From Rhynchopus euleeides (taxonomy: Eukaryota > Euglenozoa > Diplonemea > Diplonemida > Diplonemidae), in assembly GCA_963210315.1 (NCBI GenBank), contig OY723286.1:1116001-1180000 (forward strand): a DNA stretch of 64,000 nt, written 5' to 3'. A program made the translations under genes and the position numbers. Each line of letters begins with the position of its first letter. The stretch's first letter is position 1. Below are positions 28,754-39,050 of the stretch, in pieces. The notes under the pieces were generated by a model, which had not been told where the DNA came from, made no database searches, and saw only the letters and a list, made by a program, of their open reading frames with translations.

Positions 28754-30094
28754 CCAGAATACCCCCCTGGGACCATTTTTTGGATAATAACGCACGGACA
28801 TGTCGAGTTTCGTGAAAAAATCATGTTTTTTGGCTTTTTCAAGGCAAATACTGCAGAAACCCCTGCAACCTTGTAGCATCCAATGTTCCTGGAGTGAAAT
28901 TTGGAGTGAAAATCACTCCAAAATCACTCAGTGTGGACGCAGAAGTGAATCCTTCAGGAATACACCCGCACACCTCACATTGGCGGTGTATAAACCACCT
29001 GATATTTTTACTCGTTACGAGCGACGAAGTAGCGCGAAGTAGCGACGTGCCCATTTTTTCCCGGTCCGTTCTAAAATAGTTACGTTCCAAAAGTCCGTTA
29101 CTGGTGCTGTCAAAGACGCTTCGCACAATATACGCACGAACTACCCAAAGTACGCTCGGGCTACGCACGAAGTACGCAGGAACTACACAATTTGAACTTT
29201 CTTGCACCCCCCAGTCATTATTTGCACGCACTCCAGGTCCCATATTTGCACCAGTGCAAATATGAGACCTGGAGTGCAAATATGAGGAATTTCCGAGTTC
29301 GTCGTGATGTGCAAAACATGACTGGGTTGTGCAAGAAACCATCATCTGCACCCCGTATCGGCCTCAATTGCACCCTCGTGCAGGTAAAAAAAGGCCTCGG
29401 GCCTCCGGCCCTCGGACCGTTTTTTAATTACGCACACGACCTTCGCGCGGAAAGTGTCATTCAGCCCTGCCAAACGTGCTCTACACACCACCCCCTTCAT
29501 CAGGCAAGTGGGTTTGTAAGGGTGTGTGGAAGCGTCAACGCTCGGGTGCAGGAAATTTACATTTTGGTCGCAAATGGCGTTACACATGCACTATGCACAA
29601 CGTGTGCACGATTTCGGCAGAACTACGCACAACCAACGCAATTTGGACCTTTCAACAACACCATTCACGGTACTTCGATTTTGGGTGGGAAAGATGGGGC
29701 AAGGAAGTGGCAAAAACTGCGAAGAAGGTCGAAAATTTTCACATTTTCATCAGAAACCATATTCAACGGATTCCAATTTTCGGGTGAAATCAAGCAGGTT
29801 GGCACAATGGCTCATGTTCACCCAAAAATGCACCTACCAAACCTCTTTTGCTTGATTTTTGGGACGGCATGGGTGATCCAGAGGCCAAAAATCACGATTT
29901 TTTCACCAATTCCTTCGACAACGGACAGTTCCAGACCACAAGGACCACATTTTGGGGTCAGAATTTTCTCGGTCAAAAAATTCGAAAAATCTGAAATCTC
30001 TCGGAATTTTGAGCATTTTTTGAGATTGGCATGCCCATTTTAGACCCTTTGCGTGGCTCTAAACCCAAAAATTTGCTCGAAAATGGCCTCAAAT
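28754..30094 (+). repeat. 1.35 kb dispersed repeat, copy B
   Basis: Second copy of the repeat at 27097-28457, in the same orientation. Its hairpin (29233-29272) is longer than in copy A because the flanks GCACTCC and GGAGTGC also pair. After CTCAAAT it continues into AGCCTAAAACAGCCC, whereas copy A is followed by the inverted-repeat end. Confidence 0.9.
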
Positions 30095-30158
30095 AGCCTA
30101 AAACAGCCCATTCTGGCCACCCCGAAAAAAAAATTCGAAAAGGGTCCCCCTATAGAAG

Positions 30159-30480
30159 TTGCCCAAAAATACCGAAAATAACGCGGTATTACCGGTAATA
30201 ACGGTAATAACGTTACCGATAACGTTATTACCGTTACTGATAACGGTATTACCGTTACCGATAACGGTAATAACGGTAATAACGTTACCGATAACGTTAT
30301 TACCGTTATTACCGTTCCTGATAACGGTAATAACGGTATTACCGTTATCGATAACGGTATAACGCGGAAAAATAACGTTACCGATTTTCGGATAACGTTA
30401 TTCGGCCGTTCTGGAACGTTATTAACGGTAAGTTATTTTACCGAAAAAATAACGGTATTACCGTTACTGGTAACGCAATA
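30159..30480. repeat. TAACG/CGTTA palindromic short-repeat zone
   Basis: About 320 bp made almost entirely of TAACGGTAATAACGTTACCG-type words on alternating strands, for example GATAACGTTATTACCGTTA. The words are self-complementary in many registers, so the zone can fold extensively. Open frames through it (ITVITLPITLLPL-like) are artefacts of the repeat. Confidence 0.85.
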
Positions 30481-30494
30481 ACGCCCGATGTATG

Positions 30495-31380
30495 TTAAAA
30501 TATTTTTTGGGGGTCTTCGCTCCATCCGCCAAAAAAAACCAAAAAAAACCGGAAAAAACCCGTGAAAAAGTCGGAAAAAAAGAGTGTGGGGAGTTGGGTC
30601 CAGTTTAGCAAAGTGAGCTTATTTTTCGAAAATTGAAAAATTGGGGACACCAAAAGTCCCCAGAAAAATCTTCGACTTGGCCCGCAGAGTAATTTTTTTT
30701 GGTGAAAAACGATTTCAACAGTTGTCCAACAGTTGCTGTACAAGACGGCACACCGTTCTCTGCGCATGGGCTGCTGCACGTGAATCATTTGGATGTCCGA
30801 GGGGCTATCGGAACGAGGAGGGCCACGAGCCTGAACTACCCGCCAGCAGTGATCCCGTGCCAGGGCTGGCAGGGGGCCGCGGCCCCACCTCCCTTTTTCT
30901 GTAATTGTTTGGGAGGGTGGGCCGCCAGGGGTGGCATGGCCCTACCCTCGGCCCTACCTCCCGGGTCAGATTTTGGGGCTTTGGGTTCGGCCTTGTGGCC
31001 GAGTTTTCATGCGCCGCAGCGTATGAAAACCCAACGGCATGCTGGGGGCTTGATGGTGTTCATCGAAGCGCACCTCATCATGCCCCAAGCGAAGGACCAT
31101 CCCCGCCTGGAATGTGCAACAGCACCAACCGGTGTGGGGACTAGCCTTCGAAGACTTTCAGGATGTTCACTACCGTGGCGGCGGCTGGGGGGCTGGATTC
31201 CTGATTTTTGATCGAGCAGGACGACCAAAGGCAGCAACATCCGGTGCCTCTCGAATTGGGTGAAAATGTTCTGTGGCCGTGCATTCGATCCTGTTTGCAT
31301 CATACCACGGGAAGTCGGGGCGGGGTTGGGCTGCACTTTTTTTCTCGCGAGCTCGGCCACCCTGTGCCCGACTTCTTTTT
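30495..31380. other. Gene-free tract carrying a dispersed repeat
   Basis: A-rich runs (30528-30580) precede a segment (30845-31170) that is similar to 35995-36277, sharing AGCAGTGAT, GTGCCAGGGCTGGCA, ACAGCACCAACCGGTGTG and GGATGTTCAC. No gene is supported. Confidence 0.6.
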
Positions 31381-31580
31381 NNNNNNNNNNNNNNNNNNNN
31401 NNNNNNNNNNNNNNNNNNNNNNNNNNNNNNNNNNNNNNNNNNNNNNNNNNNNNNNNNNNNNNNNNNNNNNNNNNNNNNNNNNNNNNNNNNNNNNNNNNNN
31501 NNNNNNNNNNNNNNNNNNNNNNNNNNNNNNNNNNNNNNNNNNNNNNNNNNNNNNNNNNNNNNNNNNNNNNNNNNNNNNNN
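31381..31580. other. Assembly gap (200 N)
   Basis: A run of exactly 200 N, which looks like a scaffold gap of arbitrary or estimated size. Sequences on the two sides may not be adjacent in the genome. Confidence 0.99.
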
Positions 31581-33520
31581 GTGGAGGAAGAGATGGAGAG
31601 CTGTGGTAGGCGGGTGGTTTGGGAATGTTAACTGAGGCAGGGGGGGGGGGGGGGAAGGGAGGGTATTTTTTGCCCACTGCCTTTGGAAGACGTGCTGTCT
31701 CTGACCCTCCTGACCACAGGACTACAAACACTCACCTTCCCACACAAATCGCATCCGGGCAATGTTGTGCCAGCATGCTGGCATCGAAACAGCAGCCCCG
31801 CGAAAGAAAAAGACCACTACACGAGAACCAAAAGAAATACACGCTAAAACTCACTCTCATCCACAGCCCGCCTTCCCAACTCCCCTTGATCTACTCGGTT
31901 AGAACACGAGTTAAAACAGCAAAAAAAAAGCATCCCGCGTTGCCAAGACTCACGGAAAACAAAACCCACGCCACAAAAAAGAATCGGACTTTTAAGGAAA
32001 CGTTGGAACTGTGGCGTTGGAAGACGGTGGGGTGGGGGAGGGATGAGGGGGGGGGGGCACGGGGTATGACTGTCGAGAGTGAAGGCAAAGCAACGCGTCT
32101 CTCAACACCCTCTAGCTTCGGGAGACGGGGAGGGGGGGGGGATCAGGGGGGGTCGGGAATGGGGCACCGGGGACAGGGCCGGGTGCGAGAGGAGCCCTGT
32201 TGTGGGGTTCGACCCCACAACAGGAACACCAACCACCCCCACCCCTCTGGACACCTCACCATCACCCCCCCCACTCTGCCGCACTCTCCCCGTGCCTTGA
32301 AGAGGCAAGGGAGTGTGGTTCAGAGACAAGCCCAGTTGGCCGGAGGGGGTGTGGCCTGGATCTGGGGGGGGATCACGGGTGGGCCCCGCAGCGCACAACA
32401 GGCAGTGGCGGAGCAGCAGAATGCAGTGGTGCCGAAAGTCAGATAGTCCAGATAAAGCGATAGGCGGGCGCGAGAGTGAGTGGCGTTATGCTGTGATGTG
32501 CACAGAACAGGCTATACTTACAACGCTCCGCCATGGTCTCCCCACAGAGAGAGAGAAAGAGAAATTGGTGGGTGTGGGAGAGAGAGAGAGAGAGAGAAGT
32601 GGTTTCGCTCTCGGTCCAAAAGAGAAGGACAGTGAGAGAGAGAGAGTGAGTGAGTGACAACCATGCGACCAATTTGTGCAGAGACCAGCAACGCCAAAAT
32701 AGAGAATCGTCGAATCTCTATTTTGAACCGGGCCCACACCCAAATGTGGCTTGATAAAAATGCACGGAACAGGAACAAGTCGCACTGGTTTCCGGCAGGC
32801 GGGTATTGAGGGAGGGGGTGTGTGGGGGGGCTGCGATCGTCGAGAGCGACAGGTGAAATCAATCCACCCACCCTCCTTGTTGTAGCTACACCAGACGGTC
32901 GGCGGAAGAGAGAGGGGGCCCAATGAAGACGACAGAGCAAGACTGACGGGGCGTTATACCACACACCCGCATCCACGCATCTCCCCTCCCCACCCCCACC
33001 ACCCCCCTCCCCCCAGTGCCTTCATGATGTGTCAGCGGAGAACTGTGTATGCGCATGCCCGACCTGCAAATGCATGAGAACAGAGGGGTCTCGGGTTCTC
33101 GGATTGCCACAGCACCCAGAGGAGCGAGGGGGTGCAGTGTGTCTCGCATCCTGATGTTGCCACGTACCAGAACCTCTCGGTTCGTCAGGGACAACAACAC
33201 AAGTGGTTCTTCTCCGTGGGGGGGGGGGGGGGGGACAACGTAATCACAGAGCAGCTGGGCGGCTCTGTGGTTTAGGCACCTGTCTGCCATTTGGAGGGTT
33301 TACACGTTTCTTCCAAGTGCGGTTCACCGGCGTATCGCACAGATAGGCCGGCGAGCAACTTTCTATCAAGGCATTGTTGAAAACTTCAGCCGGCCACCCA
33401 CCCCCATTCCCCACAGGGCTCCTGAGGGACTAATCACAGAAAAATGGTACACCTTTCGCGTATTGGCAGAAGCACCGTGTCCAGCAACTGTTACAACACA
33501 GCTCCCGAACAGTGGTTTTG
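31581..33520. other. Gene-free, simple-repeat-rich tract
   Basis: G runs (about 31640-31652, 32048-32056, 33218-33233) and a (GA)n tract (about 32578-32597) are the only distinct features. No coding region or RNA gene is supported. Confidence 0.5.
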
Positions 33521-33570
33521 CTGAGCGCACACCTTGTGTCTCAAGGCTGTGTTGAGGCCCTGTGAAGTGG
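33521..33570. repeat. Short dispersed repeat, copy 1
   Basis: The words GCACACCTT, TCAAGGCTGTGTTGAGGC and CCTGTGAAGTGG recur at 60864-60913, with a degenerate partial copy at 41407-41437. Confidence 0.75.
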
Positions 33571-35128
33571 GGCATGAAGAAAGGTAAAAGGGGGGGGGGG
33601 GGGGGGGCAGTGATGGCACCTGGGTTTTTATGAGGGTTTAAATTTTTTTTTTTTTCGCGTATCCGTCAGGTGGACCACCGGGTGGGGAGAGATCCGGTGT
33701 GAGGCACTTGGGTCCGTCCAGGTGGGCAGGGGGAACCTGGGGGCGGGGGGCCTCAAAACCCGTCTACCAGTGCCGCTTCTAATCTCGTCGGTCTTGTCCC
33801 AACCACCACCAGCCAGCCCAGAACGCCCTGACGCTGCGACCTCGTCGATTTTTCCGTTTCGCCCATCCGCCCAACTCCGCCAACCCAACCAGCCCTACCC
33901 TTTCTCCCAGTCAGGGCGTTTAAATTCGGGTTTAAACCGGGTTTTTATTAGTTTACGCGGGTTTTTATTCCCAGGATTTTTATTGGGGATTTCTTGGTCA
34001 CAGGCAGCTTCACGGCACTGGGGCCTTTCAATGACCGAACCACCGTACTGGGAGGTTGCCCCGCCGCATTTTTGCTCGAAACAAAACTGCGACGGAACTG
34101 CCCACCTCCCCTGACCCCTTCGTTATGCGTGACCGCCCCTGCACATTCCGTGTGTAGCGCATGCGTGGTCCCCCAAGCTGGGTGGATGTTTGCTCCCCCT
34201 CCCCATGGACACCCCTGTGAAGGCCAGGCCGGGTCCACAAGGAAGTCGCTGACGGACGGTTGCCAGCCCCCCCGATGAACTGCTCTGGGGATCATCGTCA
34301 CCCTGCTCAATGCTGTCTGTCCGATGAGGGCCCGGCGTGCCCTTCTACTCTACTGAGCTACTGAGCTAAGGGCCGACACACCTCCGCAACGTTCATCAGC
34401 AGGAGGATGCTGATGATTGTTTGAAGGTGGTGGTTCCGGCTCAACCCCAGCCGGTGCGCAGTGTGCTTGCCCTGGGTCTTTGTTGGTCGCCTCTGAAACC
34501 CAGAACCTGCTGCGGACCGTTGGGCTCAAGCCCAACAAGCAGCTGCGGACCGTGCGGACGCGAGCAGGCACCACCGCACCCACTGCAGGCCTCTCGAAGG
34601 AGCGCTCAACTAGCGTAGGGGCGGGTTTTTATCGGAGTTTTTTTTAAAACTTCGTTCCCGTCCCCCCACGTTGTGCGCTACGTCGTTGTAGCGTTGGCTC
34701 ACTCGTGTGCTTCTTTCCGGGGTCGGGTCAGGGATAGTGCCCTGTGTGGTGCCGTTTTTTCCCGCAGAGCGGGTGGGTTGCCGTGCGTCGACACGGAGAC
34801 ACCTCCCCATTAAAAGCCAAAGTTTTTGTGTTGAGACGTTTTTACCTGATATGGCAAAGGTCCTGTTCGTTGGTTTCCCCCTGGTCTGTCGCGCCCATCA
34901 GGGTGCGTGGACAGGGCCCGTACTTTGTTTTCATTCGTGTTCTGTGATTTGTGACCAACCCGCCCCTTGCCCCGCCCGGTTGAGGTCCCTACCCCTTCCC
35001 CCGTTTCGTCAGTAGCTCCGTCTCGGTCTCGTGGAGCAGGCCTGCGTCCATCAGGAAACGCAGGGTGGTCACGGGCCGGGTGAGGAGTAGGACATGGGGG
35101 GAGAGGTTGTCCAGGTGTTTTTCCCGTA
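33571..35128. other. Gene-free tract with scattered GGGTTTTTAT motifs
   Basis: Exact GGGTTTTTAT decamers occur at 33622, 33939, 33959 and 34623, with more at 35129-35160. A G run lies at 33592-33607. No gene is supported. Confidence 0.5.
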
Positions 35129-35160
35129 GGGTTTTTATTGGGTTTTTATCGGGTTTTTAT
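35129..35160 (+). repeat. GGGTTTTTAT short tandem repeat
   Basis: Three copies of GGGTTTTTAT, spaced by one base (T or C), end directly at the left edge of a foldback element. The same decamer is scattered over the preceding 1.5 kb. Confidence 0.8.
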
Positions 35161-35269
35161 GGGGGCCCTCGCTACCAAGTGTGACTGAGTGAGAAAAAGT
35201 GAGAAGTCAGCCATGTTTGGCTGAAAACTGACGACTCGTGACTCACAGTGACTCGTAGCGAGGGCCCCC
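35161..35269. mobile_element. 109-bp foldback MITE-like element
   Basis: Perfect 15-bp terminal inverted repeats GGGGGCCCTCGCTAC (35161-35175) and GTAGCGAGGGCCCCC (35255-35269). The interior contains further pairing (GACTGAGTGAG-like against GACTCAC words) and a perfect central hairpin CAGCCATGTTTGGCTG (35208-35223). TAT is present on both flanks and may be a 3-bp target duplication. Confidence 0.75.
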
Positions 35270-35692
35270 TATGGTTTTTATTATTTACTCCGGTTTTTAT
35301 TCTGGGGGTCGGGTTTTTACCATCACTGGGGGGGGGGGGGTGGGAATCCGAAAAGCTCGAACGATTTACTACTGCGACTTCGCCGCTCGTAACTCGTCAA
35401 AAGAAAACATGGTCACGTTTTGAAGGGGTGGTTGATAAGCGTTTTGAATGGTTTTTTTTCCTCCTCCCGCTCTCCTTTACACATTAGGTAGGGTGGACGA
35501 CTCACCCAACTTTTCAGCTAAGCTACTGTGACAAAAAATATTGGCTTCAAAAAAAGAAATTCCTGGGTTTCTCGGCCACTTTTGAGGTAATTGCGCGACA
35601 GTCCTGAAGTTGGGAACCCCAAATGTGGAAAAGCAACACCGAAAACTCGATTTTCGGGCCCCACACTGTAGACACAATGCGAATTTTCGGGG
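35270..35692. other. Gene-free tract
   Basis: Contains a G run (about 35329-35340) and variant GGTTTTTAT motifs near 35292. No gene is supported. Confidence 0.5.
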
Positions 35693-35993
35693 GTACCTGG
35701 GACCCCCCGTGTTTAAGTCCCCCCCCTGGAGGCGACTTTCGGCCAGGGGGGGGCTTAAACACGGGGGTGGCACGGTGGAGACCAAGAAGACCTCTTCCGC
35801 TTCCGTCGTATGGGGGTGATTCCGGTCCGGATGGACTTTTGGCACCCCACTTTTCGACTCTGACAGCACCTGGAGGGCACCAGGTGGCCTAGCGGCCACC
35901 TGATGACCCTCCAGACCAGCCCACTCCCGTGTTTAGGTCCACCTGTGCTTAAGTCCCCCCTGGGGGGACTTTTACACGGGGGGTCCCAGGTAC
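35693..35993. mobile_element. 301-bp MITE-like element with 31-bp TIRs
   Basis: The left end GTACCTGGGACCCCCCGTGT (from 35693) matches the reverse complement of the right end (to 35993) over about 31 bp with two mismatches. A second internal inverted pair (CCCCCGTGTTTAAG and CTTAAACACGGGGG, 35705-35766) lies just inside the left end, and CTTAAGTCCCCCC/GGGGGGACTT words near the right end form another hairpin. There is no coding capacity. Confidence 0.75.
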
Positions 35994-35994
35994 G

Positions 35995-36277
35995 AGCAGT
36001 GATCTCGTGCCAGGGCTGGCATGGCCCGACCTCAACATTTTCCCATCACATGTTGTGGAGAGGCCAGACTATCTTCAGTAGACTTTGGGTTTTTGAGTTC
36101 GACCGGGTGAACATGCGGCGCAGCGTGCGAAAATCCAACGCCACCATGAGAGGCAGGTGGATGAAGCTTGATGACTCAGTCGCGCCGAATCGTACCCAAG
36201 TGAAGGACTATCCCCTGGAATGCGACACAGCACCAACCGGTGTGAGACGTGCCTTCAAAATCCTGAAGGATGTTCAC
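35995..36277 (+). repeat. Dispersed repeat, second copy of 30845-31170
   Basis: Shares blocks in the same order with 30845-31170 (AGCAGTGAT, GTGCCAGGGCTGGCA, GCGGCGCAGCGTGCGAAAA-like, ACAGCACCAACCGGTGTG, GGATGTTCAC). It starts right after the MITE-like element and ends where the 41-bp tandem array begins. Confidence 0.75.
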
Positions 36278-36565
36278 CGACCAAAAAAGCGACCAGATGC
36301 CGGTCCCAAATTTGGGACCGACCAACAAAGCGACCAGATGCCGGTCCCAAATTTGGGACCGACCCATAAAGCGACCAGATGGTGGTCCCAAATTTGGGAC
36401 CGACCAACAAAGCGGCCAGATGGTGGTCCCAAAATTGGGACCGACCGAAAAAGTGACCAGATGCCGGTCCCAAATTTGGGACCGACCGAAAAAGTGACCA
36501 GATGCCGGTCCCAAATTTGGGACCGACCGAAAAAGTGACCAGATGCCGGTCCCAAATTTGGGACC
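36278..36565 (+). repeat. 41-bp tandem array, 7 units
   Basis: Units of about 41 bp consist of the palindrome GGTCCCAAATTTGGGACC followed by a 23-bp conserved linker (GACCAACAAAGCGACCAGAT or a GACCGAAAAAGTGACC variant). Linkers differ by a few bases only. One unit has a broken palindrome (CCCAAAATTGGG). Confidence 0.95.
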
Positions 36566-36882
36566 GCCATCCAAGTATGCCTGGGACTTTGGCCTTTTTG
36601 GGCCCAAAAAGGGGTCGGGATTCCACTTTTTCTCCAAGGGTTTTTCGGGGGGGAAATGGCGCGCAATCCCCCTCGCGGGCAAGAAAATCCCCCCATCCCC
36701 ACCACACAACCAGTGTGAGTGTGGTGTGTGGGTATTGGACGCCCTGTGTGATGAGAGATAGTGGCAACACAACAGCAACATGCCAGGCAAGGGGCGCCAA
36801 AAATGGGTTTTCGGGGCGTTATTGTAACGACCCCTTCCTATGCCCAGTGGCACAAGCTCAAGGATTTGGTTGCTCGACATAC

Positions 36883-37083
36883 GGGGGGTCTGGGGGGCGG
36901 AGCCCCCCAGCCGCCGGAGGCCACGGTAGTGAGTATCTGTTCCTTGCGCCGTAGTGGGAGCGCGTGGGAGTTGCGGGCGTACAGATTGTTGGCTGCGTCC
37001 TCCTGAGGCTACTGAGAGTGGTCTGGGTCCCATTCGCTGATGTGAACCCAAAGGAATGGGCTACAAGACAGGCACACGCTCAG
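36883..37083 (+). repeat. Dispersed GC-rich element, copy 1
   Basis: Starts with a hairpin-forming core (TGGGGGGCGGAGCCCCCCAG) followed by CCGCCGGAGGCCACGGTAG. It continues with CTGTTCCTTG, GCGTCCTCCTGAGG and a GATGTGA-like block that also occur in order at 58088-58262. Confidence 0.75.
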
Positions 37084-37095
37084 CCTAGTGGTACA

Positions 37096-37141
37096 GGGGG
37101 GTCTGGGGGGCGGAGCCCCCCAGCCGCCGGAGGCCACGGTA
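37096..37141 (+). repeat. Dispersed GC-rich element core, copy 2
   Basis: A 46-bp exact repeat of the core at 36883 (TGGGGGGCGGAGCCCCCCAG then CCGCCGGAGGCCACGGTAG) without the downstream part. Confidence 0.85.
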
Positions 37142-37408
37142 GTGAACGCCTGGCTCTTGACTGGGGAACAACGCCGGGTTTTGGCTGGAACAACCGAAAA
37201 AGGGGCGGGTGTCCGGAGGATTCATCCTCATCCCCCACTAGAATACCACCTGCTCCCGAAAAACTTCACCCAGAAAACCTGTGGGGAATAAATCCCACCT
37301 AAAAAACCCAAGGAGAAAAAAAAATTCCCTCCCTATAAAAACCCAAAGAGAAAAAAAGTGCAATCCTGAATCGGGACTTGGACTCCACATTTAGCTTCAT
37401 ACTTGCCG

Positions 37409-37774
37409 CCATCTGGTCGCTTTATTGGTCGGTCCCAAATTTGGGACCACCATCTGGTCGCTTTATGGGTCGGTCCCAAATTTGGGACCACCATCTGGTC
37501 GCTTTGTTGGTCGGTCCCAAATTTGGGACCGCCATCTGGTCTATTTTTCGGTCGGTCCCAAATTTGGGACCACCATCTGGTCGCTTTATTGGTCGGTCCC
37601 AAATTTGGGACCGCCATCTGGTCGCTTTCTCGGTCGGTCCCAAATTTGGGACCGCCATCTGGTCGCTTTATTGGTCGGTCCCAAATTTGGGACCACCATC
37701 TGGTCGCTTTGTTGGTCGGTCCCTAATTTGGGACCACCATCTGGTCCATTTTTCGGTGGGTCCCAAGTTTGGGA
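37409..37774 (-). repeat. 41-bp tandem array, 9 units, inverted relative to the first array
   Basis: The same 41-bp unit as at 36278-36565 in opposite orientation: CCATCTGGTCGCTTTATTGG linker, then the GGTCCCAAATTTGGGACC palindrome. Seven palindromes are perfect, one has CCCTAATTTGGG and the last is degenerate. Together with the first array it forms the arms of a large inverted repeat with an ~840-bp loop. Confidence 0.95.
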
Positions 37775-38836
37775 TGAGGAACTCCGTGGGCACCATTGGT
37801 CGCCCTTCGGTCGCCACCTGTTCAGACCCCTTTTCAGGGTATTTGAGCCCCAGAGAGACCTCCTGGACCGGTTTTCTGGTGTTTTATGCTCTTCCCGACC
37901 CTGTCCTGGCCCAGAATGTGGTCTGGAGCGAGGTTCTGCTGATTTCCGCCTGATGCGGACCCTCCTTTGGGGTCCTCCATTTATTTTGCGTCTGACCGTC
38001 ACCTTCCCCACCTAGTTCACGAGGGCAAGGTGAAAAACCGTTTTTTAACCCCAAAAATGGCATTTCCCGGGTGGCGACCTCTGGCGACCTCTGAAAAATG
38101 TGCCCAAAAAGTGATTTTTGAGACCTTGCGGACCTCGAAAACACAAAGGGAAAAAAAATATTTTTTGTCACACCCCCTCTTGGGGCGGTACGCCAGTCTA
38201 CATTAGGGGAAGGCGCTGCAGGTCGGGTGACCCAAACCAGCCAGGTTCCCAGCCCAACCATTTGGCACGTTTGCGGGGAACAGTGTCGCCAGAAGAACGT
38301 ATGTTCGCCACACAGCGAAAATTCCTTTTCCTATTACCCCGGGATGATAAGAAAAACCGGGTGCGGCGGTGACGGTACCGACTTGGCTAAGCATTTGTGG
38401 GGGGATTCTCTAAAGAAACAGAATAAAAGTACAACTAATATCAACAGCAAACAACGCAGCAAATTATATACCACCGAAACTTATGAGGGTAGAACACGAG
38501 AACAAGACTTGGAATTGATCGGCATGTGTTTTTACGAAAAAAATCACCTTTCTTTTTGCTCGGGCCACAATGCAGATCATCGCCACGAGTCACTTTAGTC
38601 CTGCCAAAAGAAACAAAAAAGCTTGGAGCTTTTTTTTGCCTTTCTGGCAAGCAAACACACAAAGCACACATCACACAACACGCCCCCCCCCATGATCAAC
38701 CAAAATAGTTGTAATAAAGGAGAACAACCTTGCGAGTGCCAATGGGAAGCATGTGAGATCCAACGAGAGCGGGGTGGAGAGGCGAACTAATAATAAGTAC
38801 ACGTTGTGGCGAAACAAAGACAAGACTACTGACTTG
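37775..38836. other. Gene-free tract
   Basis: Mixed-composition DNA with short open frames only. No recognisable gene, RNA or repeat. Confidence 0.5.
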
Positions 38837-38856
38837 CACGGTGGGATCTTGTAAAT

Positions 38857-39050
38857 TTTACATGTAAAAATACCGATTTTTACATGTATTATACATGTAT
38901 AATACTTGCATGTCAACTATTATACATGTATAATACATGTATATGCCTGAAATATACATGTAAAATACATGTATATCAAGTAAAAATACATGTATAATAC
39001 TTGCATGTCAACTATTATACATGTATTTTTACTTGATATACATGTATTTT
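38857..39050. repeat. TACATGTA short-palindrome array, left
   Basis: About 190 bp of TACATGTA, TTTTACATGTAAAA and CTTGCATG words in AT-rich DNA. It forms part of the terminal inverted repeat and is matched in inverse at 42000-42195. Confidence 0.9.

Larger units (their letters stand above)
28458..30494. mobile_element. Putative TIR element with TAACG-rich ends
   Basis: The left end reads CATACATTGGGCGTTATT (28458) followed by CGTTACCAGTAACGGTAATA. The right end, read on the minus strand from 30494, is CATACATCGGGCGTTATTG followed by CGTTACCAGTAACGGTAATA. The ends are therefore inverted repeats for at least ~45 bp. Between them lie a TAACG-bearing spacer (28500-28753), repeat copy B and a 330-bp zone of overlapping TAACGGTAATAACG motifs. 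No transposase-like ORF is seen, so it would be non-autonomous. No clear target duplication (left flank CTCAAAT, right flank TTAAAAT). Confidence 0.55.
36566..37408. other. Spacer between two opposed arrays, with two copies of a GC-rich element
   Basis: It holds a perfect 20-bp palindrome CCTTTTTGGGCCCAAAAAGG (36593-36612) and two copies of a GGGGGGTCTGGGGGGCGGAG element (36883-36929 and 37096-37141) that recurs at 58088. The edges next to the arrays carry CAAGTATG and CATACTTG, also inverted. No gene is supported. Confidence 0.7.

Noticed and set aside
27646..30043. Long open frames in repeat copies A and B
   Set aside because: They shift between frames in the two copies after single-base indels and lack any recognised domain, so a coding role is not supported.
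30159..30362. 67-codon hydrophobic ORF (ITVITLPITLLP-like)
   Set aside because: It is a translation of the TAACG/GGTAATAACG short repeat and has no independent coding signal.
31208..31731. Open frames spanning the N gap
   Set aside because: They are open only because N cannot encode a stop.
33258..33335. tRNA-like or tRNA-derived SINE sequence (GTGGTTTAGGC ... GGTTCACC)
   Set aside because: A weak A-box and B-box resemblance only; the anticodon and acceptor stems do not pair.
36278..37774. CRISPR-like arrays (18-bp palindromic repeat, 23-bp spacing)
   Set aside because: The spacers are nearly identical to one another, there are two opposed arrays, no cas gene is present and the genome is eukaryotic. 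These are 41-bp tandem repeats.
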